From IMG/VR virus record IMGVR_UViG_3300019360_000147, positions 1 through 64,000 of that record: 64,000 nt of DNA; one strand, written 5' to 3'. The notes beneath the pieces are model-generated. The model worked only from the letters and a program-made list of their open reading frames with translations, was not told the DNA's origin and ran no database searches. The stretch is from a virus. Made by a program: the position numbers and the translations under genes. The first letter of the stretch is position 1, and every line of letters begins with the position of its first letter. Positions 40,271 through 49,290 of this stretch are shown here, piece by piece.

Positions 40271-41713
40271 GTGGGCGAGATCAGGACACTCGATCCGAAC
40301 GCGAAGCAGGAGGTCCAGTATTGTATCAGTTTATGGATTCGCGACCTCCAGATAAAAGCCAACACCGCCAGGATCAAGGGCCGGATCGAAGCGCACCAAG
40401 AGAAGCGTCCTGACCCCATTGCGGTGGTGTGTTTCGGTCCCTCGCTGAACGACACGTGGGAGCAGATTCGAGGCTTCAAGTACATCATCACCTGCTCGGG
40501 TGCCCACAAGTTTCTCATTGAGAGGGGCGTGATACCGACGATGCACTCGGATGTCGATCCCCGGGCACACAAAGTGCTGCTCATGGGGCCGCCGCATCCG
40601 GAGGTGGAGTATTTGATCGCCAGCACGTGTCACCCAAAATTGCTCGATCATCTGGAGGCGGGACTGCCGCCGGAGGTGTTCCGAAAGCACGTGAAGCTGT
40701 GGCATGTGTTCGATAGCAAGGGGGATGCGATACGGACGCTCCCGCATGGGGAATGGGCGTTAACCGGCGGGTGCTCGGCCGGGCTGCGGGCTATGACGAT
40801 CGCTCGGTTCCTCGGCTTCACGCAGCAGCACATTTTTGGTATGGACGGCGGGGCGGGGGCCTCTGGACTGCATGCGGCGGAGCATCCCAATCAGGCGAAG
40901 GAGCAGTTCACCTGCGAGTACGAGGGCAAGACCTACTACACGAACCCGGCGTTTCTCGAGGCGGCCCGGCAGACGTTCCATGAGTTGGATCAGATGCCGG
41001 ATGTCGTTGCCCGGTTCTACGGCGAAGGTCTCGTGCAGGAGATGGCCAAGCGGTACGTGCCGAAGCCCGTCGGCAAGGGGAAGCCGGTCATCGGGTTTAG
41101 CAAGCCGGAACTTATCAGCGAGGAGTACCGGAAGCTGAATGCCCAACTGCACCAGGAGAATCTGGCCTACGGCGTCGGGGCGCAGCGGCATGTGCAGACG
41201 GTGTTGAAATTGGCGGAGGCACTGAAGACGAAAAGTATCTTGGATTACGGAGCGGGCAAGTGCCTTCTTGGCAAGGGGATTCCTTGGCAGATCGCGGAGT
41301 ATGATCCCGCGATCCCCGGCAAGGAAGAGTCCCCGAAGCCGGCGGACATCGTGGCTTGTCTGCAAGTTCTTGAGCATGTTGAACCCGACAAGCTCCTGTA
41401 CGTGTTAGACGATCTCAAGCGGTGCGTCTTGCAGGTCGGGTACTTCATCATCGATACGGGACCGGCGCAGAAAAAGTACGCCAACGGCCAAAACACGCAT
41501 CTGATCCAGAAGGACAAGGCCTGGTGGACGAAGCGGCTGAAGAAGTTCTTCACGGTCGGGAGCGTGATGGAGCTCCCGATCGGTCCCGCTCCCCCCAATG
41601 GAGGACCGGACAAGCGGTTCACGGAACTGCACGTCGTCGTCGGGCCGAAGCAGGGGCAGGCCGTGTCGAAGCGGGCGCTCCGAACAAGCGTTGCGACGGT
41701 GCAGGTGGCGTGA
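40271..41713 (+). CDS. DUF115-like plus methyltransferase two-domain protein
   Basis: 480 residues, GTG start one base after the fiber stop. Residues 45-270: AVVCFGPSLNDTWEQIRGF, ITCSGAHKFLIERGVIPTMHSDVDPR, and IFGMDGG form a DUF115/Maf-type domain. Residues 300-460: SILDYGAGKCLL, ADIVACLQVLEHVEPDKLLYVLDDLKRC are methyltransferase motifs. Fusion of a Maf-like glycosyltransferase domain to a methyltransferase, directly after two Ser-rich fibers, suggests glycan decoration of the fibers. Confidence 0.75.
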   Translation: MGEIRTLDPNAKQEVQYCISLWIRDLQIKANTARIKGRIEAHQEKRPDPIAVVCFGPSLNDTWEQIRGFKYIITCSGAHKFLIERGVIPTMHSDVDPRAHKVLLMGPPHPEVEYLIASTCHPKLLDHLEAGLPPEVFRKHVKLWHVFDSKGDAIRTLPHGEWALTGGCSAGLRAMTIARFLGFTQQHIFGMDGGAGASGLHAAEHPNQAKEQFTCEYEGKTYYTNPAFLEAARQTFHELDQMPDVVARFYGEGLVQEMAKRYVPKPVGKGKPVIGFSKPELISEEYRKLNAQLHQENLAYGVGAQRHVQTVLKLAEALKTKSILDYGAGKCLLGKGIPWQIAEYDPAIPGKEESPKPADIVACLQVLEHVEPDKLLYVLDDLKRCVLQVGYFIIDTGPAQKKYANGQNTHLIQKDKAWWTKRLKKFFTVGSVMELPIGPAPPNGGPDKRFTELHVVVGPKQGQAVSKRALRTSVATVQVA

Positions 41714-42483
41714 TGAATTCCCCACGCCCCATCGGCCGGAGCACGAACGGAGCGGGAGGCGACTACCTCGAACTGTTGAAGCACGTTCTCATGGGGACGT
41801 TGTTCGCCGAGGATGAGGCCACGCGATCTCTTCTGCTGGATGGATGGCCACTCGCGCCGCGCAAACTGCCCTATGCCTTCACCCTTGTTGGGCAGCGACG
41901 GCTGGACAGTTTGCAGGAGCAAATCGAGTCCATCATCCAGGAAGCGATTCCTGGGGATCTGATCGAGGCGGGCGTGTGGAGGGGGGGCGCCTGTATCTTC
42001 ATGCGCGGAGTCCTGAGAGTCCTTGGGGATGACACGCGACGTGTCATCGTCGCCGATTCATTCCAGGGATTGCCACGCCCGGACGTTGCCACCTACCCCA
42101 CGGATGCAGGCGACGCCCATTACCTGCGGTCGGAACTCTGCGTCGATCAGCAGGCCGTCACCACGAACTTCAGCCGGTTCGGGCTCCTGGATGACCGGGT
42201 GGAATTTGTGCCGGGGTGGTTTCGGGACACGCTGCCAGGTCTGCGGGGGCGCCAATGGAGTCTGGTGCGGCTGGACGGGGACATGTACGAGTCCACGATC
42301 TTGGGCCTTCGGCATCTGTATCCTCACCTCTCGCCGGGCGGCTATCTGATTTCCGATGACTACGGGGATCCGGGAAAGGTTCTCCAGGCCAAGAAGGCGG
42401 TGGACGATTACCGAGCGGAGCAGGGAATCACTGAAAAAATGAACTGGATCGACGGGCGGGCAATTTACTGGAGAAAGGCTTGA
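41713..42483 (+). CDS. TylF/MycF-like O-methyltransferase
   Basis: 256 residues, TGATG overlap. LIEAGVWRGGACIFMRGVL (motif I), VIVADSFQGLPRP, VEFVPGWFRDTLPGL and LVRLDGDMYESTILGLRHLYPHLSPGGYLISDDYG. Family complete and close in form to 19045. Sits in the second glycan block. Confidence 0.87.
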   Translation: MNSPRPIGRSTNGAGGDYLELLKHVLMGTLFAEDEATRSLLLDGWPLAPRKLPYAFTLVGQRRLDSLQEQIESIIQEAIPGDLIEAGVWRGGACIFMRGVLRVLGDDTRRVIVADSFQGLPRPDVATYPTDAGDAHYLRSELCVDQQAVTTNFSRFGLLDDRVEFVPGWFRDTLPGLRGRQWSLVRLDGDMYESTILGLRHLYPHLSPGGYLISDDYGDPGKVLQAKKAVDDYRAEQGITEKMNWIDGRAIYWRKA

Positions 42484-43385
42484 TGACGGTCCAGTTTCTC
42501 GCCCGATGGACGCGGGATATCGCCAGCAGCCGCATTCGGGCCTGGCATGTCGTGGAGGCCTGGAACCATCCCGACGTGGCCTGCGCGAAACTGTGGGAGT
42601 CGCTGCGGTACCAGTCAGGCATCCGGCCGGATGTGCTGGTGCTGCAGAAGCCGAAGATGAAAATTCTCCACCCGGAGACCCTGGGGGTCCTGAAGTCTCA
42701 GGTGGGACGCTTGATCTGCGACTTCTGCGATCCAGACTGGTGCCTGGCCAGCGATGAGTACTTTCGAGGATTTGCCAGCCACATGAATGCCTTCGTGGTC
42801 AGCAACCGGGGTCTCCAGGCGGGGCTTGAGGAGGACTGGGGCATCAAATCTACGGTGATTGAAGACCGAATGCCTCCGCCGATGACCGTCAAGGCGCATG
42901 GGCCAGTTGCTCTCCCTACGTTGGTCTGGTACGGGCAGAACGCGAACCGGGAGATTTGTTTGGCTTCCGGTGCTCTGTCTGTGACGAGGCTCCGTGCGAA
43001 CCGAGTGCCATTCCGACTCCGCGTCATCGACAACGGCGACGGCCCGCAGTCCGAAAGCCGCGATCTCGGATTGGGAGATCTGATCGAGTACCGGGCGTGG
43101 TCGCTCCCCACATTCGAGAGGGATGTCCTAGAGTGCGATATCGCCCTGCTTCCCCCCCATCCTGGTCGCTGGGGGACGATGAAGAGCAACAACAAACGCC
43201 TCACGGCCTCATGGCTTGGGCTTCCGACTGCGGACGGGCAGGACTACGACGAGTTGAAGCGGCTCCTGACCGATGTCGAGTATCGGGCGACCCGTGGTCA
43301 CGAGGCCCGGGAGTGGGCTGAGCGGGAAGGGCATATCGACCAGTCCGTCCAGCAGTGGAAGAACCTCCTCGGGTGGACACCGTGA
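42483..43385 (+). CDS. Glycosyltransferase-like protein
   Basis: 300 residues, ATG 42483. N-terminus TVQFLARWTRDIASSRIRAWHVVEAW is the pattern of GT4-like transferases that act on nascent fibers or glycans. C-terminal half has LVWYGQNANREICLASGAL, LIEYRAWSLPTFERDVLECDIALLPPHPG. Substrate unknown. Confidence 0.65.
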   Translation: MTVQFLARWTRDIASSRIRAWHVVEAWNHPDVACAKLWESLRYQSGIRPDVLVLQKPKMKILHPETLGVLKSQVGRLICDFCDPDWCLASDEYFRGFASHMNAFVVSNRGLQAGLEEDWGIKSTVIEDRMPPPMTVKAHGPVALPTLVWYGQNANREICLASGALSVTRLRANRVPFRLRVIDNGDGPQSESRDLGLGDLIEYRAWSLPTFERDVLECDIALLPPHPGRWGTMKSNNKRLTASWLGLPTADGQDYDELKRLLTDVEYRATRGHEAREWAEREGHIDQSVQQWKNLLGWTP

Positions 43386-44104
43386 AGGGTGCGTGGCCTA
43401 TGTCTGAGATGTTTCGGGTCTTCGTAGGGTTCGATAGCCGAGAGCCGATCGCGTATCACGTCCTCAGCCACTCCATTCTTCGCCGGGCCTCGATTCCGAT
43501 CGCCATCACGCCCCTGGTCCAGCCCGCACTCCGAGCGGCCGGGATCTACACGCGCGAGCGGGGCCCGACGGAATCCACGGAGTTCTCGATGACGCGGTTC
43601 CTGGTCCCGTATCTCTGCGGCTATCAGGGGATCGCGCTCTTTCTGGATTGCGACATGCTCTGTCGGGTAGACCTCGCCGAGCTGCAAGCCGTCTACGGCG
43701 GGCATTCCCGCGTTTGCCCCCCGGAGGCCGTCTGGGTCTGCCAGCACGACTACGTCCCGAGGGGCGACACGAAGTTTCTGGGCCAGGTCCAGACGCGCTA
43801 CCCGCGCAAAAACTGGTCCTCGGTCATCGTCTTCAACACCGAGCGCTGCCGGGCACTCTCGCCGGGCTACGTGCACAGCGCCTCGGGCCTGGAACTGCAC
43901 CGCTTCCTCTGGCTGAAGGACGAGGACATCGGGTCCCTGCCGCTGGCGTGGAATAATCTTGTTGACGAAAACGGACAAGATTCTACCATAAGTCCGAAGA
44001 TGCTCCATTGGACCAACGGAGGCCCCTGGTTCAAGGAAACCGCGAATTGCAGTTACGCCGACGAGTGGCGGGAAGAGTATCGCGCCATGAGGGGAGGCAC
44101 CTAA
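43382..44104 (+). CDS. Glycosyltransferase GT-A (family 8-like)
   Basis: 240 residues from GTG 43382 (ATG 43400 possible). RVFVGFDSREPIAYHVLSHSILRRAS, then TRFLVPYLCGYQGIALFLDCDMLCRVDLAEL (DCD metal motif) and a final LHWTNGGPWF. This is the layout of GT8-like phage-borne transferases. End overlaps the next ATG. Confidence 0.8.
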   Translation: MKGAWPMSEMFRVFVGFDSREPIAYHVLSHSILRRASIPIAITPLVQPALRAAGIYTRERGPTESTEFSMTRFLVPYLCGYQGIALFLDCDMLCRVDLAELQAVYGGHSRVCPPEAVWVCQHDYVPRGDTKFLGQVQTRYPRKNWSSVIVFNTERCRALSPGYVHSASGLELHRFLWLKDEDIGSLPLAWNNLVDENGQDSTISPKMLHWTNGGPWFKETANCSYADEWREEYRAMRGGT

Positions 44105-44691
44105 TGGGACCGACGGTGCGGAAGTTCTACGACGAGATGCAGCGGCAGATGGACGGCCACGCCGCCCTAGAGGCCGAAGTCGCGGATCTGGTACAGCAGC
44201 GGGCGAACCTCCGAAGGTTCATGGACATCGATGCCGAGAAGGCGGAACTGGCCAGGCTCCAGCAGGAGAAGGCGGGGATTCTGGCTGAGGCGGAGGCCGA
44301 GCGGGAGCGGATGCTCGGGCAAGCCCGGTCCGATGCCGACAGCATCCGTCTCAAGGCGACGGAGATCGCCGAGCAGGTCGCTGGAGGCATTCTGGGACGG
44401 GCCAATGCAGAGGCCGAGACCGTCCGGGCGGAGTCCCGGGCTCTCGTGGTCGCCGCGCAAGGGGATGCCAGCCGGCTCGTGGCAGCCGCACAGGGACAGG
44501 CGCGGCAACTGATGCGCGATGCGGAAGTGGCCACTGCCACTGTGGCCAAGGCTCTCGAGGATGCCGGGAGTACCACGCTCTCGCTCGCCGAACGGGAGAA
44601 AGCGGTGGCGATCCGAGAGAAGGCGTTGGCTGAGGCCGAGCGGACCTTCCAGCAGCGCAAGGATGCCCTGGCGGCGTCCCTGGCACGGTAA
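44104..44691 (+). CDS. Coiled-coil protein
   Basis: 195 residues, TAATG overlap. Almost entirely charged helical heptads (AEAERERMLGQARSDADSIRLKATEIAEQV), like V-ATPase subunit E or phage rod proteins. Probably structural or a chaperone for the following virion genes. Confidence 0.7.
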   Translation: MGPTVRKFYDEMQRQMDGHAALEAEVADLVQQRANLRRFMDIDAEKAELARLQQEKAGILAEAEAERERMLGQARSDADSIRLKATEIAEQVAGGILGRANAEAETVRAESRALVVAAQGDASRLVAAAQGQARQLMRDAEVATATVAKALEDAGSTTLSLAEREKAVAIREKALAEAERTFQQRKDALAASLAR

Positions 44692-44694
44692 CCG

Positions 44695-45018
44695 ATGGCC
44701 AAGAGGGGACTCCAGGAGGCTCTCCGGCTGGCGACACCGGAGGCCAGGGTGGTCGGGGCGGATGTCGCGGTCATCGACCTCCATCTCAGCTTGCAGCCGA
44801 AACCGGTTCTGCACATCGGGTACGCCGTGGGAACGGTGGATGCGGACGGGGCGGTGACGGCGGCCGTGGTTCGGATGCTCGCCCTGCCGCTGGAGGATGT
44901 CGCGGTCAGGCACGCGGGCATTGACGCGAAACTGTCTGCGGCGGTGGCCGATCTGGTCCAGGCCGCCTACGATCTGTTGGTCGCCGAGGGGGCCGTTGGG
45001 ACGGGGATACGAAACTAG
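44695..45018 (+). CDS. Hypothetical small virion-associated protein
   Basis: 107 residues. Beta-rich core (LHLSLQPKPVLHIGYAVGTVDADGAV) with a C-terminal helix LVQAAYDLLVAEGAVGTG. No known motif. Confidence 0.65.
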   Translation: MAKRGLQEALRLATPEARVVGADVAVIDLHLSLQPKPVLHIGYAVGTVDADGAVTAAVVRMLALPLEDVAVRHAGIDAKLSAAVADLVQAAYDLLVAEGAVGTGIRN

Positions 45019-45028
45019 GGGAGACACC

Positions 45029-45163
45029 ATGGCGCACAAGGGCATGAAGGGGAGCAAAAAGTCGGCATACGCCAAGGGGGAGAAGATGCCGATGGAGTAT
45101 GGAAAGGGCATGGCCTCCGGGATGAAGCCGATGCCCATGATGAAGGGCGGGAAGGGGAAGTAG
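45029..45163 (+). CDS. Lys/Met-rich small protein
   Basis: 44 residues, ribosome binding site AGGGGAG. AHKGMKGSKKSAYAKGEKMPMEYGKG and tail MMKGGKGK. Similar Lys/Gly-rich peptides occur elsewhere here (13848, 54731). Perhaps packaged or DNA-binding. Confidence 0.6.
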   Translation: MAHKGMKGSKKSAYAKGEKMPMEYGKGMASGMKPMPMMKGGKGK

Positions 45164-45227
45164 GCAGTCGGCGATTCGACAACTGAACGACCCAACCGTT
45201 CGGCTGATCACCGGACGGTCCGCAAGG

Positions 45228-45279
45228 AAACAGAGGCCCAGGAACCGTAGCTACGGGCGGTTGCTGGGCTTTCTGTTTT
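45228..45279 (+). terminator. Intrinsic terminator between accessory block and portal
   Basis: AAACAGAGGCCCAG (45228-45241) pairs with CTGGGCTTTCTGTTT (45264-45278), enclosing a second small palindrome CCGTAGCTACGG. Ends in a T run. It separates the glycan/fiber block from the capsid genes. Confidence 0.65.
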
Positions 45280-45298
45280 GGGCTCCTGGAGCAACGCA

Positions 45299-47521
45299 GT
45301 GGCCGACACGCAGGTTCTCGAGCAGGACGTTTCCTACGAATCCAGGCAGCCGGCTGGTGCCGTGGAGGAGCAGCAGGACCTTCGCGTGCCGGATGATCGT
45401 GCTTCGTGGGCGATCGGACTCATCTACGAGTGGGAGAACGGGAAGGGCAAGGAGCTGCGGGAACGCGCCAAGAAGATGTTCAAGTATTACAACGGGGACC
45501 AGTGGGATCCGACGGTGCGGTCCAAGATGGAGTCCTCGGACGATCCCCGGCCCGTGATGACGTTCAACGAGATCCGGCCAAAGATCGACATCCTGTCGGG
45601 CGAGGAGCGACGGAATCGCGAGGACTGGGTCGCCAAGCCGCGGGAGGGGTCCGATGAGGAGGAGGCCCAGATCCGCACGGCCCTGCTCAAGTACAAGCGG
45701 GACCAGAACACGCTGGCGGTGGAGGAAAGCCGGGCGTTCGAGGAGGGCATTATCGGGGGGTATGCCGGCGTGGCCTGTGACCTCGTGGCCGATCCCGAGG
45801 GCGGGGCGCCGTTGATCCATGTCGAGGCGCGGGACTGGTCCGAGTTCCGGTGGGATCTGACCAGCCGCAAGCCCGATATGACGGACGCACACTGGATGGC
45901 CTTGTCCGTCATGGCCAGTCCCGACCGGCTGTCCGAACTCTTTCCAAACTGGTCGGTCGAGATCAACGGCGAGTATGCGAGCCTTTGTCACGACCCCCTG
46001 ATCGAGGAAGCGGATATCGGCGAGCGCATCGGCGTGACCCGCTATCTCGATGGCCGGATGCGGAAGACCCTCTTCGATACGAAGGAGAAGAAGATCCGCA
46101 CGATCCAGTTCTACTACCGGACGATGCGGAAGCGGGAGTACCTGACGATCCAGGGTCCGCAGGGCCTCGTGGAGCGGGAGGTTCCGGAGGGCGACAACAA
46201 AGAGTTGCGGGCACTGGCCGATCAACTTCTCCTGACGGGACGCGCCCAGCGGAAGATTGTGGCCGAGAAGGCGATCCGGGGCCTTTTGATCGTCGGGCGG
46301 CGGACGCTGGCGCAATGGTGGTCGCCGTTCGACGGGCAGGATGCCTTCGGGACACCCTACTTTCCCCTGCATCTCTGGAAGGCCTCGGACACCGATGGCT
46401 ACATCATGGGCCTGGTCGAGTCCTTGGTAAGTCCGCAGGATGAGGTGAACAAGCGCTGGACGATGATGGTCGAAAACTACCTCAAGACGGCGCGCTCCGG
46501 CGGGTTGTACGAGGAGAACGCGTTCGAGAACGAGGCGGAGGCGAAGCGGAAGTGGGGATCTCCCGGCTACTGGGCGAAAGTCCGTCAAAACGCCATCAGT
46601 CAGCAACGGATCAAGGAGCACACGGCGAAGCCCCCAGACACGGCCCTGATGATGCTGTTCCAGGCCGCCGAGGCCAGCGTGGACCGGATCAGCAACATGG
46701 ACAAGGGCCGAATGGGGATGCTGAGCCGGGAGGAGAGCGGGGTCGCGATCCGGACGCGAGCGGTCCAGTCTGCGCTGGTCCAGGTCAAGGCGTTCGACAA
46801 CTTCCGGAACTTCCAACTCCGACTGGGGCGATTCCTGAATGCCAATCTGCATCTGGAGTTCCCGGTGCGACGCACGATACGCCTCGTGATGCCGACCGGG
46901 GACACGAAGTCGGTCGTGCTGAACGAAGTCGTCCGGACGCAGACGGGGGCGACCCGGATCGCGAACAACACGCGGTCGGCTGGCCTCTACGACATCATCA
47001 TGGATCTGACGCCTGGCAACGCGACCTTCCGGGAAATGCAGGCGCAGAACCTGGGGAATCTGATCGGGCAGATCGGGCCGCCCATGAAGGAGTTGCCGTG
47101 GTTCCTGCCGGCCTACGCGGCCCTGTTGAAGGGACAGATTAAGATGATCGACGGGCTGCCGAATCGGGACGAGATCATCAAGGCCCTGGACGCGGCCACG
47201 CAGGCCGTCGCCCAGGGCGGTCCTGGGGCCCCCGGCCAGCCCCCGCCCCCGCCCGAGCCGAAGGTTTCCATTGCCCTCAAGGGCGACCTCTCGCCCGAGA
47301 CGGCCGCAGACCTTGCGGATGGTCGGTTAGACAGCCAGCCGATCCCCGCACAGCCTGAGCCGCCCACTGGAGCATCCACCACGGTCCGCCCAAGTGTTCC
47401 GCGGGCCGTGCCCAGGCCTGCGCCTCCGGGACCCCCGGGGGGGCTACCCTTCACCCCGGCCGCACTGACGGTGCCGCGCGCCGGGCCAGTCGGGACACCG
47501 AACATCATGGGAGGTCCCTGA
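45299..47521 (+). CDS. Portal protein (P22-like)
   Basis: 740 residues from GTG 45299, which has GGAG nine bases upstream (TTG 45278 is also in frame). Early WENGKGKELRERAKKMFKYYNGDQWDP and RPVMTFNEIRPKIDILSGEERRNREDW are typical of podovirus portals, followed by a wing/stem region and a disordered Pro/Ala-rich C-terminus from about 650. Forms the dodecameric DNA gate. Length fits the P22-like family. Confidence 0.88.
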   Translation: MADTQVLEQDVSYESRQPAGAVEEQQDLRVPDDRASWAIGLIYEWENGKGKELRERAKKMFKYYNGDQWDPTVRSKMESSDDPRPVMTFNEIRPKIDILSGEERRNREDWVAKPREGSDEEEAQIRTALLKYKRDQNTLAVEESRAFEEGIIGGYAGVACDLVADPEGGAPLIHVEARDWSEFRWDLTSRKPDMTDAHWMALSVMASPDRLSELFPNWSVEINGEYASLCHDPLIEEADIGERIGVTRYLDGRMRKTLFDTKEKKIRTIQFYYRTMRKREYLTIQGPQGLVEREVPEGDNKELRALADQLLLTGRAQRKIVAEKAIRGLLIVGRRTLAQWWSPFDGQDAFGTPYFPLHLWKASDTDGYIMGLVESLVSPQDEVNKRWTMMVENYLKTARSGGLYEENAFENEAEAKRKWGSPGYWAKVRQNAISQQRIKEHTAKPPDTALMMLFQAAEASVDRISNMDKGRMGMLSREESGVAIRTRAVQSALVQVKAFDNFRNFQLRLGRFLNANLHLEFPVRRTIRLVMPTGDTKSVVLNEVVRTQTGATRIANNTRSAGLYDIIMDLTPGNATFREMQAQNLGNLIGQIGPPMKELPWFLPAYAALLKGQIKMIDGLPNRDEIIKALDAATQAVAQGGPGAPGQPPPPPEPKVSIALKGDLSPETAADLADGRLDSQPIPAQPEPPTGASTTVRPSVPRAVPRPAPPGPPGGLPFTPAALTVPRAGPVGTPNIMGGP

Positions 47522-47721
47522 TGGCGAGACGAGGACCGAAAGGATCGAGCCGGTCCGACTACGGGCCGATGCCGAGTGAGGCCAAGTTGCAGGCAGCGGG
47601 AAGCGAGATGAAGCAAAACCCGCCAAGCATCTTGGCGAGTACGCGGAGGAAATTCGGGGCCGAGCGGGCACTCGCTCAAGAGCGGGCAATCCTGTTTTCC
47701 AAAGCCAGGCGGGCAAAATGA
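47521..47721 (+). CDS. Small basic virion-associated protein
   Basis: 66 residues, start in overlap. ARRGPKGSSRSDYGPMPSEAKLQ, Lys/Arg-rich helix at the end. Unknown function, position typical of small head genes. Confidence 0.6.
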   Translation: MARRGPKGSSRSDYGPMPSEAKLQAAGSEMKQNPPSILASTRRKFGAERALAQERAILFSKARRAK

Positions 47722-48317
47722 CTGATCCGTGGTCCGGTTATGATTCGCTGATGCCGAGCGAACACGATCTCGGCCAGGACTGGCGGAAGCAGCCGGTCCT
47801 GCCGCCCATGCACGCCGGACTGATCCTGCCCTATGACTACAGCCCCGGCAGGCAGCCGTCGGCCGCACGGTTGGATCTTACGGACGGGATGGTGGCCGAG
47901 GCCGTGGACATCCTCAAGGACGGGGGGGCGGTGGCCTTTCGCATGCTGCTGGGCTACGAGGACGCCTGCGGATGCATTCATACCTTCAACTGCTCCCACG
48001 ACGATATCCGTCATGCCGTGGAAACGGCCATCGCCCGACTGTCGCGGGCGGCGCGAACGAGGCTGGTCCTCGTAGCGGAGCCGGGCAAGTCCGATGGCAT
48101 CATCCTCGACGACAAGGACGGTCGCGATATTCCCGACGTGCGGTTCTGGGTGGCCGCAGGGGCGCAATGCGACCGCTGTAGCAACCGCGTCTGCTCCTGC
48201 CCCCCGAACGAGGCAGAGGTGCACGCGATCACGATCCGAGACTCCTTGCGATCGGATCGGTCGGCGACGGCCGCCGAGAATGGCCGGCACGCTGGATCAC
48301 CGGGCGAGAGCAGGTGA
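47718..48317 (+). CDS. Hypothetical structural-region protein
   Basis: 199 residues, ATGA overlap. Contains CGCIHTFNC and CDRCSNRVCSC, possible zinc sites. No recognised motif. Between portal and scaffold, so possibly head maturation. Confidence 0.6.
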   Translation: MTDPWSGYDSLMPSEHDLGQDWRKQPVLPPMHAGLILPYDYSPGRQPSAARLDLTDGMVAEAVDILKDGGAVAFRMLLGYEDACGCIHTFNCSHDDIRHAVETAIARLSRAARTRLVLVAEPGKSDGIILDDKDGRDIPDVRFWVAAGAQCDRCSNRVCSCPPNEAEVHAITIRDSLRSDRSATAAENGRHAGSPGESR

Positions 48318-48402
48318 TGACCCTTCCGCAGGGCACGCGGGCGCTTACGCTGAGCGGATCAGCGGCCGCAGTCCGGGCGAGATACGGACACATGAGGTCG
48401 TC

Positions 48403-49260
48403 ATGCCGCAAGAGCCAGTGACACTGACCCCAGAGCAAGAAGCGGTCCAAGCCGAGGTCAAGAAACTCGGATTGGTCGAGGGAACGATCATCATCGGTGA
48501 AGGGGAGGACGCAGCTCCCGCCACACCAGCCGCTCCAGTCGCTCCGGCGGCACCGGCCGCCCCCGCAGCGCCAGCAGGTCCGGCGGCTGCGGCTCCTGCT
48601 GCCCCGGCAACTCCGACGGAGGGGGAGCCGGGGACCCTGAAGGAGTGGGCCCAGCGGGAGAAGGAGCGGGCGGATTCGGAGCGGACGCGGGCCGAAGGGT
48701 TGGAGGCGGAGAACAAGCGTCTCCGGGTTGCCCTTGGAACTCCGTCCGGACCAGCGCCGACAGAGGCTGAGGGGAATGCCCGCAAGTGGATGCTGGATAT
48801 TCTGACCTCCGGTGGCCTGCTTGCCGAGGCCTTTGAGAAGTTGCCGGAGGAATCGCTGGATAAGCATCCCTCCCTGCGGAAGCGGGACGTGGCGATCTAC
48901 CTCACCCGGGATGACGTCGCCCAAACCCAGTTCTTGGGCCGTTTCGAGCCGAAGCAGCGTCCAGTGGTCCAGAAGCGCATCCTGCCCATCCTGCAAACGC
49001 AGCGGCAGCAGTCCGGGTATCGAGAAACGTACGACGATCTGTACGACCGCTACGCGCAGGGAGTTCGGGAGCAGGCCGAGTTGGTCGGGTTGGTGGTGAG
49101 TGAGCCGAACGCCCCAGCGGCCCAACCGCCGGGGCAGCCAGCCGCGCCTGCTGGGCCGATTCCCCCGAGCCTGTCCGGGGTCCGGGGTGGGGGATCGCCG
49201 GGGACCCCAAGTGCAGAACCGTTGAGTATCGAGGACGCCCGCGTTCTCGGTCTGGCGTAA
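48403..49260 (+). CDS. Scaffold-like protein
   Basis: 285 residues from ATG 48403. Low-complexity Ala/Pro stretch (residues 46-75), coiled-coil LKEWAQREKERADSERTRAEGLEAENKRL, then a helical C-terminal part and a Pro/Gly tail. Charged, helical, directly before the capsid gene: the standard features of a scaffolding protein. Confidence 0.7.
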   Translation: MPQEPVTLTPEQEAVQAEVKKLGLVEGTIIIGEGEDAAPATPAAPVAPAAPAAPAAPAGPAAAAPAAPATPTEGEPGTLKEWAQREKERADSERTRAEGLEAENKRLRVALGTPSGPAPTEAEGNARKWMLDILTSGGLLAEAFEKLPEESLDKHPSLRKRDVAIYLTRDDVAQTQFLGRFEPKQRPVVQKRILPILQTQRQQSGYRETYDDLYDRYAQGVREQAELVGLVVSEPNAPAAQPPGQPAAPAGPIPPSLSGVRGGGSPGTPSAEPLSIEDARVLGLA

Positions 49261-49290
49261 TCCGGCCGGGACGGGCAGAAGGAGAATTCA

